64,000 bases of DNA from the NCBI GenBank assembly GCA_024279425.1, contig JAJRRO010000016.1, forward strand, positions 1 to 64,000. Direction: 5' to 3'. The DNA is from Bacteroidota bacterium (GTDB lineage Bacteria; Bacteroidota; Bacteroidia; Flavobacteriales; Flavobacteriaceae). The position numbers were made by a program, and so were the translations under genes. This document shows, in pieces, positions 1-8,236 of the stretch. The notes beneath the pieces were generated by a model, which saw only the letters and a list, made by a program, of their open reading frames with translations, made no database searches and had not been told where the DNA came from. Numbering within the stretch: position 1 is the stretch's first letter; the number at the start of each line of letters is the position of its first letter.

Positions 1-226
1 TAAAGGAACTGGTTGCAGAACTTTCGTTAGATAATCGAGACTTGAAAAAAAACTTAAATGGGGAAGATTAAAACGAAAGAGATACATGCATTACAGTCAA
101 AGAGAAAAATACGAGATTATTCGTCTGGTAGAACAATCTGACTTAGGCGTCATCAGAACCTTGAAACAACTCAAAGTGAACAAGACCACATTTTACAATT
201 AGTACAAGGCCTACTCTAAAAACGCA
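1..226 (+). mobile_element. Remnant of an IS3-family insertion sequence
   Basis: Two short reading frames in the order expected of IS3 orfA/orfB are visible. Positions 3-71 give the tail of an OrfA-like protein (ends LKKNLNGED-stop). Positions 86-202 give the start of an OrfB-like protein (MHYSQREKYEIIRLVEQ...). The frame is cut by a TAG at 200-202 where IS3 OrfB proteins normally carry Trp (FYxWYKAY). After the stop the same frame still reads YKAYSKN and then loses resemblance around 226. The catalytic DDE region is absent, so this is a dead end fragment. The left part lies outside the window. IS3 assignment is from memory of the family and no terminal repeat was identified. Confidence 0.7.
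86..202 (+). pseudogene. Truncated IS3-type transposase OrfB N-terminus
   Basis: Thirty-eight codons starting at ATG 86 encode the helix-turn-helix-like N-terminus typical of IS3 OrfB (EKYEIIRLVE, LKQLKVNKTTFYN). An in-frame TAG replaces an expected Trp codon and the rest of the integrase is missing. It cannot make an active transposase. Confidence 0.65.
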
Positions 227-248
227 TTTCTTCCTTTATATGAAGTGG

Positions 249-1985
249 TTATTGCACATTGGTTTTACAACTAACAACTTTATAAACCTTGCCGTTACTC
301 TTGGTAATAATGAGCAACTCACCAGAACCATCTACACCAAATCTAAGATCTACCCTTTCGTTATTGACAATTGAAGCCAAACTCATTTTTGCCCCATTCA
401 CTTCGAGACCCATTCTATAAATAGTAGCTTGCTGTTCCTCTAGTAATTCTGATGTCTCTGAGTAGAAAAGCGTTCCACGGGGGATATCCCCAAAAATATA
501 TTTGCCCTTTAATTGTGGGACCCTTTCACCGGCATAGGCATATCCACCGGAAACTGCATTTCCCTCATCATGGTCATATTGAATCACCGGGTAGGTATAA
601 CCGGAATCATCTAAGGGAAGCCCATAGACCAATTCGGCATTGGCTTCCACATCAAATAAAAATGACCCTTCCCGTTCAGGCCAACCATAATTGGCTCCGG
701 CTTTTCCCAAATTGACCTCTTCCACGCTATGCTGTCCGATATTGGAAACAAATATTTTACCAGAACCATTTTCATCCCACGTAATTCGATGCGGATTTCT
801 AAACCCTCTACACCAAATCTCATCTAATTTCACAGTATCATGTACATAAGGGTTATCATTAGGAATTCCATATTTACCATTGTTGCTATTTCTTCCCATT
901 GGATCAATTCGTATGATACTACCCCATATTTTACCATCATTATCACAAAGTGAAGGGTATCCGCTAAGGGCAGCGCCACCATCCCCGATACCAAGATATA
1001 GAAGTCCATACTCAGCATCACCAAATCTTGCCAAAGGGTTAAATGTAAGTTCTTGGAAACCATGGATTCCACTGACCATATCCGCCCTTAATATCTCCCG
1101 GGTATTCCCTTTAAATTTCTTGTCAAATGGGTCATCTACTTTCCATTCGGTCAGTACCCATTGAAGTTTTGTACCAATGCTATCAGGGATTAAAAAATCG
1201 GCTATTGCCGTTCTTGAAGGCTCTGTATGAGTGGTATACAAGAGCCCGTTTTCCTCAAATCCTGGATGAAAGGCAAAGTTACCAAAGCCCGAAGCACGCC
1301 CTGGGTTATCAATGAAATGCTCCATTTCTATTTTCAAATCTAAAAACACATCAGCGATGGTGTCGACCACTTCATACAACTTTCCACGTAAATCTACCAC
1401 AAATAGGCGCTCCTTCTGCTTCATTTTTACCGTTAAGACCTTATTGATTCGAGTTTTTAGAAACGATTCCGAGCTTTGGGGTATAGTAAACATTTCTTCA
1501 ATTACAAGGTCTAGATTCGACTCTTGTATTTTTTTGGATATCGGATTGATCAATCCGCCAGGGCGATTCTTACGGTTCTTCTTTTCACCTTCTGAAAATT
1601 TATGTATAAACCCCAAAAGGTCCTCCATGTCTCTATCCTTGATACTCGGAAAAGGAGGCATATAGAGCTTGTATTTATCGTAGAGCGCCACGGCCCTTTC
1701 ATCTCCATTTTGTATGGTCAGCATAGGATTGTCAATAAAAGTTTTCAACCATTCTTTATCAACCTTAGAAGTGACTCCGCTCAGATCAGGGCCGATTTCG
1801 TTTTGACCAAAATTATGGCAACTGGCACAATGCTGATTAAATAGTTCCAAGCCGTGTTGAATAGAAAGTTCATCACGCAAATAGTTACGCTTTTTTTGAG
1901 ACGTATCGTCCTTTATTTTTTCTTTGTCCGAGAAATTACACCCTATAAGGCAACATAATAACAGTAAATAACTTATTTTATACAT
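249..1985 (-). CDS. Cytochrome c / PQQ-type sugar dehydrogenase lipoprotein
   Basis: A 578-residue protein starting at ATG 1985; an upstream in-frame start would put a charged segment before the signal peptide. The N-terminus is a lipoprotein signal (hydrophobic LLLLCCLIGC, lipidation Cys about residue 16). A class I cytochrome c domain follows, with haem motif CASCH at residues 53-57 and a likely axial Met in LYMPPFP. The C-terminal 400 residues resemble the glucose/sorbosone dehydrogenase beta-propeller (GFGNFAFHPGF, RGFRNPHRITWD, GANYGWPERE). The family oxidises sugars or other alcohols with PQQ. Here electrons could pass directly to the fused haem and on to the respiratory chain at the outer face of a membrane. 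It appears monocistronic. Substrate cannot be read from sequence. Confidence 0.85.
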   Translation of the reverse strand: MYKISYLLLLCCLIGCNFSDKEKIKDDTSQKKRNYLRDELSIQHGLELFNQHCASCHNFGQNEIGPDLSGVTSKVDKEWLKTFIDNPMLTIQNGDERAVALYDKYKLYMPPFPSIKDRDMEDLLGFIHKFSEGEKKNRKNRPGGLINPISKKIQESNLDLVIEEMFTIPQSSESFLKTRINKVLTVKMKQKERLFVVDLRGKLYEVVDTIADVFLDLKIEMEHFIDNPGRASGFGNFAFHPGFEENGLLYTTHTEPSRTAIADFLIPDSIGTKLQWVLTEWKVDDPFDKKFKGNTREILRADMVSGIHGFQELTFNPLARFGDAEYGLLYLGIGDGGAALSGYPSLCDNDGKIWGSIIRIDPMGRNSNNGKYGIPNDNPYVHDTVKLDEIWCRGFRNPHRITWDENGSGKIFVSNIGQHSVEEVNLGKAGANYGWPEREGSFLFDVEANAELVYGLPLDDSGYTYPVIQYDHDEGNAVSGGYAYAGERVPQLKGKYIFGDIPRGTLFYSETSELLEEQQATIYRMGLEVNGAKMSLASIVNNERVDLRFGVDGSGELLIITKSNGKVYKVVSCKTNVQ

Positions 1986-2114
1986 AGTCTTGATAGGGTC
2001 AAAGGGAATGCTTTGCTCTGATAGGGTCACGTGTATTGTATTTTATTTTAAAATGAAAAACAGCTCAAACCGAGAGTTATGGCTCTAAATTTAAGCAAAA
2101 CAATAGGTAATTGA

Positions 2115-2279
2115 AATATTGATGCATTAATAGCACTCATTAGTTGTATCCTGTACAGTGAACAACTCAAAAATCTTAAGGAATATGAAAATAAGAGCGA
2201 ATCTTATGATGGCGCCTCATCTAAAGTATGGGATATGTTGACAATTAAAGATGTTAGTAAAACTGAAAACGGACGCTAG
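2115..2279 (+). pseudogene. Possible vestigial reading frame in the gap before the glycosyltransferase
   Basis: The gap 1986-2383 holds no convincing gene. One open frame from 2115 to the TAG at 2277-2279 has protein-like content (LYSEQLKNLKEYENKSESYD...) but no ATG and a TGA directly upstream. It could be the tail of a decayed gene; it is followed at 2303 by a terminator-like hairpin. I do not recognise it. Confidence 0.2.
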
Positions 2280-2302
2280 TGAATATACATTGGTTAAAGT
2301 AC

Positions 2303-2330
2303 AAACCCCCAACCTAAACGTTGAGGGTTT
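2303..2330 (+). terminator. Hairpin, probable terminator or gene remnant end
   Basis: An inverted repeat with 11-base arms (AAACCCCCAAC / GTTGAGGGTTT, one mismatch) and a 6-base loop lies after the vestigial frame and before the glycosyltransferase start. No long T-run follows, so termination strength is uncertain. Confidence 0.4.
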
Positions 2331-2383
2331 TCAATCATTTAAAAACATAGAACACAACCACAATTTTATCTAACTTACGTGCC

Positions 2384-3391
2384 ATGCAAAATCCATTGGT
2401 AAGCATTCTCATCCCCTTCAAAAATACTGCTGGATTTCTTCCAGAATGTATCGAATCAATAATACGACAGAATTACAAAAACTGGGAAGTTTTGGCAATT
2501 GACGATGGTTCTACAGACGAAAGTTGGACTATTGTAAACCAATTTGCAGCAAGTGATCCCAGAATTAAAGTGATAAAAAATTCGGGAACCGGAATTATCC
2601 ATGGTCTTAGAACAGCTTATGCCCATTCGAGTGGAGAATTAATCACACGAATGGACTCGGACGATATCATGTCCACCCAAAAACTCGGAACTTTGGTGTC
2701 ATCGCTTTTGGCCTTTGGTAAGACCCATATTGCCGTGGGGCAGGTAAAGTATTTTTCACACAGAGGGATAAGCAATGGTTATGAACGCTATGAGCTTTGG
2801 TTAAACGGATTAACTGATAAGGGTACTAATTATTCAGAAATCTATAAGGAATGTGTAATTCCGTCTCCGTGCTGGATGGTCTTTAAAGAAGATTTGGATC
2901 AATGTGGTGCGTTTAAATCTGACCGCTATCCTGAGGATTACGATTTGACTTTCAGGTTCTATGCAAATGGATTAAAATGTATTCCATGCAATGTTGTCCT
3001 TCACCATTGGCGTGACTATGATACGCGAACCTCTCGTACAAGCGAACATTATGCCCAAAATTATTTTTTAGATATAAAACTCCACTATTTCCTAAAACTG
3101 GAGTACAGTTCAAAAAGACCATTAACGGTATGGGGTGCAGGAAATAAGGGCAAGAGCATAGCCGAAAGCCTTGTGAAAAAAAAAATTGATTTTAAATGGT
3201 TCTGTGATAATCCAAAGAAAATAGGTAAAAACATCTATGGTGTGCAATTGGAACATTATTCCATATTAGGTGAAATCCAGAATCCTCAAAGCATAATTAC
3301 CGTAGCCAATGAAGAGGCCCAAATTGCAATAAAAAGTTTCTTTTTTAAATTGGGCCAAAAACCTATGCAAGACTATTTTTTCTTCTGTTAA
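2384..3391 (+). CDS. Family 2 glycosyltransferase with a Rossmann-like C-terminal extension
   Basis: A 335-residue cytosolic enzyme. The first 200 residues are a GT-A fold of family GT2: start VSILIPFKN, nucleotide-sugar motif AIDDGSTD near residue 39, metal-binding DSDD at 91-94, and ED in YPEDYDLTFRF. The family transfers sugars from NDP-donors in cell-surface glycan synthesis. Residues 245-335 are unusual for a plain GT2: RPLTVWGAGNKGKSIAE has a GxGxxG-like loop, followed by DNPKKIGKNIYGVQ. That pattern resembles the nucleotide-binding tail seen in some sugar-modifying proteins. The donor and acceptor are unknown. It is not within a larger glycan cluster here. Confidence 0.85.
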   Translation: MQNPLVSILIPFKNTAGFLPECIESIIRQNYKNWEVLAIDDGSTDESWTIVNQFAASDPRIKVIKNSGTGIIHGLRTAYAHSSGELITRMDSDDIMSTQKLGTLVSSLLAFGKTHIAVGQVKYFSHRGISNGYERYELWLNGLTDKGTNYSEIYKECVIPSPCWMVFKEDLDQCGAFKSDRYPEDYDLTFRFYANGLKCIPCNVVLHHWRDYDTRTSRTSEHYAQNYFLDIKLHYFLKLEYSSKRPLTVWGAGNKGKSIAESLVKKKIDFKWFCDNPKKIGKNIYGVQLEHYSILGEIQNPQSIITVANEEAQIAIKSFFFKLGQKPMQDYFFFC

Positions 3392-3458
3392 GCACTCAAG
3401 TCCAGCCTTAAATGTAGCCAAGAAAAAATTTAGTGAATTTGATTGTATTTCTTGACAC

Positions 3459-3486
3459 TTGTTCTTGATACTTTTAATTATATTTG
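3459..3486 (+). promoter_or_regulatory. Promoter of the BatA-domain gene
   Basis: TTG at 3459-3461, 17-nt spacer, and a perfect -7 element TATATTTG at 3479-3486. This matches the TTG/TAnnTTTG pattern known for Flavobacterium sigma-A promoters. The ATG is at 3504, leaving a very short leader. Confidence 0.6.
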
Positions 3487-3503
3487 CGAAATCAAAATTG
3501 GGA

Positions 3504-5426
3504 ATGCAGTTTAAATATCCAGAACTCCTTTGGGCCTTATTTCTACTACTTATTCCTATTTTCATTCATCTTTTTCAACTTCGAAGATTTAAGAAAACGC
3601 CATTTACCAATGTAAAATTGTTGCAAAAGGTCGTTTCAGAATCGCGCCAAAGCAATAGTTTAAAAAAATGGCTGTTGCTGGCTACAAGGCTATTAGTATT
3701 CACGGCTTTGATCATAGCTTTTGCCCAACCCTTTTTTGCAAAGGAAATCGCATTGCAGGATAAGGAAACGGTCATCTATCTCGACGATTCTTTTAGCATG
3801 CAGGCAAAGACAGATCAACGTACTTTACTTAGCAATGCTGTTCAAGAACTGATAAAATCGGTCCCGGATGATAAAACATTTAGCCTATTCACGAATACGA
3901 CGGAATACAGGAATGTAAGCTTAAAAGATATTCGAAACGATCTATTGACCATAGAGGCCACACCCAAACAACTGGATCTCGAAGAAATATACCTAAAGGC
4001 AAGCGCTTTGTTTTCCAAAGCGGGAAATAGAATAAAAAATCTGGTCCTTATTTCAGATTTTCAGAAAACAATGTCGACCACAGTATCGGATTCTTCGAAT
4101 ACCATTCAAAAGCACCTCGTACAATTGTCGCCCGATGGCTTGGACAATATTTCATTGGATACGGTTTTTATAAGCTCACAAGACTCAGACAATATTGAAC
4201 TTACTGTAGGGCTTACAACCTATTCCAAAATTCAAAACACACCAATCTCCTTATATGACAAAGACAGGTTAATAGCTAAAACATCGGCTATATTTGAAGA
4301 CAATAAAGGAACAGTGATATTCACCTTGCCGGCAAGGGAGGCGATAAATGGAAGGTTTGAAATTTCTGATGTGGGTTTGATTTACGACAATCATCTTCAT
4401 TTTAATATTGATGTAAAGGAAAAGCCAAAGGTGTTGGTCATTGGTGAGGTTGATTCAGATTACCTACGACGTATGTATACAGAGGATGAATTCCTCTTTT
4501 CATCCTTTGGCACTAAAAATCTCAACTATAGGGATATCGATTTACAAAATCTGATCATACTCAATGAATTAGACCATGTTTCCAACGCGTTGATTGCAAG
4601 TTTAACCTCTTTTGTTGTTAATGGCGGTAATTTAGTGGTAATACCCGGGATAGATTCAAATTTGGATTCATACAATCAATTATTGACCAAATTTTCAGTG
4701 GGATCTTATATTGAAAAAGTTGCTGCCGATCGAAACATTACCCAGATTTCCTTCTCGCATCCATTATATAAAAATGTATTTGAAAAAAAAATACAAAACT
4801 TTCAATATCCTAAGGTGTCTCAATTCTTCAGAATCAGTACTAACGGACCTTCTATATTGAGCTATCAAAATGGCGAACCTTTTCTGACGGGAGTGAATGG
4901 AATATATGTATTTACTGCTTCCTTATCTGATCAAAATTCGAATTTCAAACAATCGCCCTTAATCGTACCCACCTTTTACAAAATGGGCGCCAATAGCCTA
5001 AATTTACCTGATTTATATAGTACTATTGGAAGTTTGACTCAAATAGATGTTACCCAAAGATTGTCAAAAGATCATATCCTAAAGGTTTTTAAGGAAGATT
5101 ATGAGTTTATTCCCCAGCAACGTACCCAAGCGAATAAAGTATCCTTGACCTTTAGTGAGAATCCGGCTACGGATGGAATCTTTGGTGTTTCCGAAAATGG
5201 AAACACTTTAATGCACATAAGTTTTAATTATCCGAGAAATGAAAGTGAATTGGATTATCTTGAAATAAATAATTTACAGTTCAATAGCAAGCAAGGTTCT
5301 ATTAGCTCTTTGTTTCAAAATTTACAAAACGACAATAGAGTAACAGAGCTTTGGAAATGGTTTGTTATTTTAGCAGTACTGTTTATTTTAATCGAAGTGC
5401 TCATCATTAAATACTTAAAACAATAG
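3504..5426 (+). CDS. BatA-domain membrane protein
   Basis: A 640-residue inner-membrane protein, started at ATG 3504 because the canonical family N-terminus MQFKYPELLWALFLLLIPI begins there and the promoter lies just upstream. Two hydrophobic helices bracket the basic stretch HLFQLRRFKKTPFTNV (residues 1-75), the signature of the BatA N-terminal domain. A von Willebrand-like periplasmic region follows (ETVIYLDDSFSMQ near residue 90, a degenerate MIDAS DxSxS), and a C-terminal helix (WFVILAVLFILIEVLIIKYL) closes the protein. Family members sit with aerotolerance or MoxR-type systems; the function of this stand-alone type is not established. The dihydroorotase-like gene begins 15 nt downstream, so the two are probably co-transcribed. 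Confidence 0.8.
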   Translation: MQFKYPELLWALFLLLIPIFIHLFQLRRFKKTPFTNVKLLQKVVSESRQSNSLKKWLLLATRLLVFTALIIAFAQPFFAKEIALQDKETVIYLDDSFSMQAKTDQRTLLSNAVQELIKSVPDDKTFSLFTNTTEYRNVSLKDIRNDLLTIEATPKQLDLEEIYLKASALFSKAGNRIKNLVLISDFQKTMSTTVSDSSNTIQKHLVQLSPDGLDNISLDTVFISSQDSDNIELTVGLTTYSKIQNTPISLYDKDRLIAKTSAIFEDNKGTVIFTLPAREAINGRFEISDVGLIYDNHLHFNIDVKEKPKVLVIGEVDSDYLRRMYTEDEFLFSSFGTKNLNYRDIDLQNLIILNELDHVSNALIASLTSFVVNGGNLVVIPGIDSNLDSYNQLLTKFSVGSYIEKVAADRNITQISFSHPLYKNVFEKKIQNFQYPKVSQFFRISTNGPSILSYQNGEPFLTGVNGIYVFTASLSDQNSNFKQSPLIVPTFYKMGANSLNLPDLYSTIGSLTQIDVTQRLSKDHILKVFKEDYEFIPQQRTQANKVSLTFSENPATDGIFGVSENGNTLMHISFNYPRNESELDYLEINNLQFNSKQGSISSLFQNLQNDNRVTELWKWFVILAVLFILIEVLIIKYLKQ

Positions 5427-5441
5427 ACAAATAAAGCGGAA

Positions 5442-6698
5442 ATGAATATACTTTTAAAATCTGCCCATATTGTAAATGCCCCAAACAAAGATTTGCACTT
5501 AAAAAAAAGAGACATTCTTATTAAAGATGGGGTTATTGATAAAATCGCTTCAAAAATCACGGCTACTGGTACAACAAAGATCGTTGATCTAAAAAACCTG
5601 CATGTATCCCTTGGTTGGTTCGATAGTAGTGTAAGCTTCGGTGAACCGGGCTTTGAGGAACGCGAGACTATTGCAAACGGACTTACGACCGCAGCTAAAA
5701 GTGGTTTTACCGACATTGTCCTAAATCCGAATACCAATCCTGTTCCCGATAGTAGCTCCGACATCGTTTTCTTAAAAAATGCGTCATGGGGATATGCCAC
5801 AAATCTATACCCTTTAGGATGTATGACCGTGAAGGCTGAGGGAAACGACCTAGCGGAATTATATGATATGGGTAACGCTGGGGCAATTGGTTTCTATGAT
5901 TTTAAGTCGGCAATCAAAAATTCCAACCTTTTGAAAATTGCATTGCAATACGTACAGAATTTTGATGGCCTGATTTATTCGCAACCGCTAGATAACAAGA
6001 TTGCTGGCAAGGGATTGGTCAATGAAGGAACGGTTTCAACTCGATTAGGTTTAAAGGGGATACCTGCACTCGCGGAGGAAATCCAGATTGTTAGAGATTT
6101 GTTTATTCTAGAGTATACAGGGGGTAAATTGCACATTCCCACCATTTCTACGGCAAATGCCGTTACACTCATTTCAGATGCTAAGAAAAAGGGATTGGAT
6201 GTTAGCTGCAGTGTTGCCATTCACAATTTATGTTTTACTGATGAAGTTCTTGACGAATTTGATACTGCATATAAAGTTATGCCACCGCTTCGTACAGAAA
6301 AAGACTGCAAAGCTCTAATTAAGGGGTTAAAAGATGGCATTATAGATTTTGTAACGGCCGATCATATTCCCATGAACATTGAACAAAAACGCGTAGAGTT
6401 TGACAATGCTGCTTATGGTTCAACAGGATTGGAAAGCGCATTCGGCTTGCTAAACCAGCTTTTTGATACGGAGAAGTCAATAGAACTATTGACCAATGGA
6501 AGGAAACGATATAATCTATCATCCCAAGAATTGAAACAAGGGAGCAAAGCGTGCCTTACGCTATTTGACCCTGATGAAGAGTACACTTTTACATTGGACA
6601 ATATCTTATCAACCTCCAAAAACAGTATGACACTGGAAAAGACCTTAAAAGGTAATGTGTATGGCATTGTCAATAATAATCAACTGATTCTTAAATAG
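5442..6698 (+). CDS. Dihydroorotase-like amidohydrolase lacking the zinc-binding HxH (probable pseudoenzyme)
   Basis: A 418-residue amidohydrolase-fold protein with the full dihydroorotase architecture. The first metal motif, normally DxHVHxREPG, reads DSSVSFGEPG at residues 61-70, so both histidines are serine. The HCED-type motif of active enzymes is replaced by YSQP. Later blocks are kept in modified form: VAIHNL with one His, VMPPLRTEKD, and TADHIPMNIEQKRVEFDNAAYG. Loss of two metal ligands argues against normal pyrimidine-ring hydrolysis. Known precedents include the inactive PyrC-prime subunits that support aspartate transcarbamoylase assembly. It sits directly behind the BatA-domain gene and ahead of a small membrane protein and an esterase. 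A true dihydroorotase would be expected elsewhere in the genome. Confidence 0.85.
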   Translation: MNILLKSAHIVNAPNKDLHLKKRDILIKDGVIDKIASKITATGTTKIVDLKNLHVSLGWFDSSVSFGEPGFEERETIANGLTTAAKSGFTDIVLNPNTNPVPDSSSDIVFLKNASWGYATNLYPLGCMTVKAEGNDLAELYDMGNAGAIGFYDFKSAIKNSNLLKIALQYVQNFDGLIYSQPLDNKIAGKGLVNEGTVSTRLGLKGIPALAEEIQIVRDLFILEYTGGKLHIPTISTANAVTLISDAKKKGLDVSCSVAIHNLCFTDEVLDEFDTAYKVMPPLRTEKDCKALIKGLKDGIIDFVTADHIPMNIEQKRVEFDNAAYGSTGLESAFGLLNQLFDTEKSIELLTNGRKRYNLSSQELKQGSKACLTLFDPDEEYTFTLDNILSTSKNSMTLEKTLKGNVYGIVNNNQLILK

Positions 6699-6747
6699 GT
6701 TTAAAACACCACTATCAAACCAAAGTTAAATAAGAGGCCCCGCAATA

Positions 6748-7071
6748 ATGAACACCATTAAAGAAGGAAAAACTACTGCAATCATTGCTTACCTAACGCT
6801 CGTTGGAGCTTTAATAGCCATAACCATGAATATGGAGCCCAAAAATGAGTTTGCTCGTTTTCATACACGCCAAGCTTTTGGACTTCATCTAATGTTTCAC
6901 GCTTTTGCCCTATTCTCAAGCGTTTGGTTTAATGTATATGGGCTTTATGCATTGTATCTCTGTTATATTATTCTATGGGTTTACGGATTTCTAGGAGCTT
7001 TGAACGAGAAGAAGCAAATGGTCCCGATTGTTGGGCCCTATTTTCAAAAGTGGTTTAAATTTATCCAATAA
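6748..7071 (+). CDS. Small DUF4870-like integral membrane protein
   Basis: A 107-residue protein with three hydrophobic segments: AIIAYLTLVGALIAI, LHLMFHAFALFSSVWF and ALYLCYIILWVYGFLGAL. The conserved motif FARFHTRQAFGLHL between the first two is characteristic of the DUF4870/import-component-like family. Its role is unknown. It is separated by 49 nt from the dihydroorotase-like gene and by 2 nt from the following esterase, so it probably belongs to the same transcript. Confidence 0.75.
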   Translation: MNTIKEGKTTAIIAYLTLVGALIAITMNMEPKNEFARFHTRQAFGLHLMFHAFALFSSVWFNVYGLYALYLCYIILWVYGFLGALNEKKQMVPIVGPYFQKWFKFIQ

Positions 7072-7073
7072 TT

Positions 7074-7733
7074 ATGACTACTGCTATACTATCGTTGACA
7101 CACTTGATAAAACCTTCTTCCCTGCAAGAAGGTAAACCGCCTGTTTTGTTCATGTTTCATGGATATGGCAGCAATGAAGAAGACCTGTATTCCTTTGCTC
7201 CCGAACTTCCAGAGCAGCTATGCATAATTTCAGTACGGGCACCCTACCCTATGGAGCCTTTCGGCTATGCTTGGTATGCTATTAATTTTGATGCGGAAAA
7301 AGGGAAATGGAGTGATGATAAACAAGCCATACTTTCGAGGGATAAGATTATGGCGTTTATTGATGAAGCCTGCGAGGCGTACGGATTGGATGAAGACCGA
7401 ATTACATTATTGGGATTCAGTCAAGGAACTATTTTAAGCTATGCCGTTGCACTCTCCTATCCAGAGAAAATAAAAAATATTGTGGCCTTGAGCGGCTATA
7501 TCAATCAAAATATCATTGCCGAGGAATACATGACCAAAAATCATGAAAATCTTAGAATTTATGCCTCACACGGACAAGTGGATCAAGTAATACCACCAGA
7601 GTGGGCCCAAAAAACACCCGAATTCCTAAATGGGTTGGGAATAGAACATGTATACGAAGAATTTCCTGTTGGTCATGGAGTTGCTCCCCAGAATTTCTAT
7701 TCGTTTAAGAAATGGCTAGAAGATAAAATTTAA
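7074..7733 (+). CDS. Phospholipase/carboxylesterase-family alpha/beta hydrolase
   Basis: A 219-residue soluble serine hydrolase. The oxyanion motif FMFHGYGSNEEDL is at residues 27-39, nucleophile elbow GFSQG centres on Ser116, the acid is probably the Asp in GQVDQVIP near residue 170, and the catalytic His is in PVGHGVAPQ near residue 201. The family (bacterial YpfH/Sdr-like esterases, acyl-protein thioesterase relatives) hydrolyses short acyl esters. The ATG follows the upstream stop by 2 nt. The stop overlaps the convergent gene on the other strand by 4 nt. Confidence 0.85.
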   Translation: MTTAILSLTHLIKPSSLQEGKPPVLFMFHGYGSNEEDLYSFAPELPEQLCIISVRAPYPMEPFGYAWYAINFDAEKGKWSDDKQAILSRDKIMAFIDEACEAYGLDEDRITLLGFSQGTILSYAVALSYPEKIKNIVALSGYINQNIIAEEYMTKNHENLRIYASHGQVDQVIPPEWAQKTPEFLNGLGIEHVYEEFPVGHGVAPQNFYSFKKWLEDKI

Positions 7734-8224
7734 TTACTACGCGTATAAAGTAGATAATCCAATAAGACAAAATCTATTCCTAAATCATCCTTTAATTCAT
7801 ACTTGATTAAAACTTCACCCCAAAATTTGCCGTCTGAAAAGTCGGCCACAATCCATTTATGGTTCAATATCTTAATCTTGTTCAGCTTAAAATCACCTTC
7901 CATTCCCTCATAGGGTATTAAGGGGTTGCTTCCCTTCTTTTCATTAGTTTCCAAGAGCTTATCGGCTATATAGCGACTTGAATCTTCGAGTTCTAAGTGA
8001 TCGTAATAGGCCAGGGCATCATCATTGTTCTCCAAAGAGAAGTATTGCATATCCAAAACTTTTAACCGTGAATACTGTAATGAATCCTTTAATGTGGTTA
8101 TATTGGACCGCAAACCTTCAATTTTGTCCCCCAATTTATCTTGCATTTTACCATTGCTGACAAACATAAAAAGGCATATTAATGCCGCAAAAATAAATAA
8201 ATAAATAAATATCCTACTTTTCAT
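7730..8224 (-). CDS. Membrane-anchored protein of unknown function
   Basis: A 164-residue protein from ATG 8224; the extra upstream codons begin with TTG and are less likely. A single N-terminal helix (IFIYLFIFAALICLFMFV) is followed by a short coiled coil (KLGDKIEGLRSNITTLKDSLQ) and a compact soluble domain (HKWIVADFSDGKFWGEVLIKYEL). The Flavobacteriaceae have many such anchored proteins without assigned roles, and I do not recognise the domain. It is the downstream gene of a two-gene unit with the MBL hydrolase (12 nt gap) and ends 4 nt into the convergent esterase. Confidence 0.65.
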   Translation of the reverse strand: MKSRIFIYLFIFAALICLFMFVSNGKMQDKLGDKIEGLRSNITTLKDSLQYSRLKVLDMQYFSLENNDDALAYYDHLELEDSSRYIADKLLETNEKKGSNPLIPYEGMEGDFKLNKIKILNHKWIVADFSDGKFWGEVLIKYELKDDLGIDFVLLDYLLYTRSN

Positions 8225-8236
8225 TCTATCCAAATA

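Noticed and set aside
5315-5800. 161-codon antisense frame across the BatA/dihydroorotase-like junction
   Set aside because: Lies opposite two well-supported genes and has no recognisable features.
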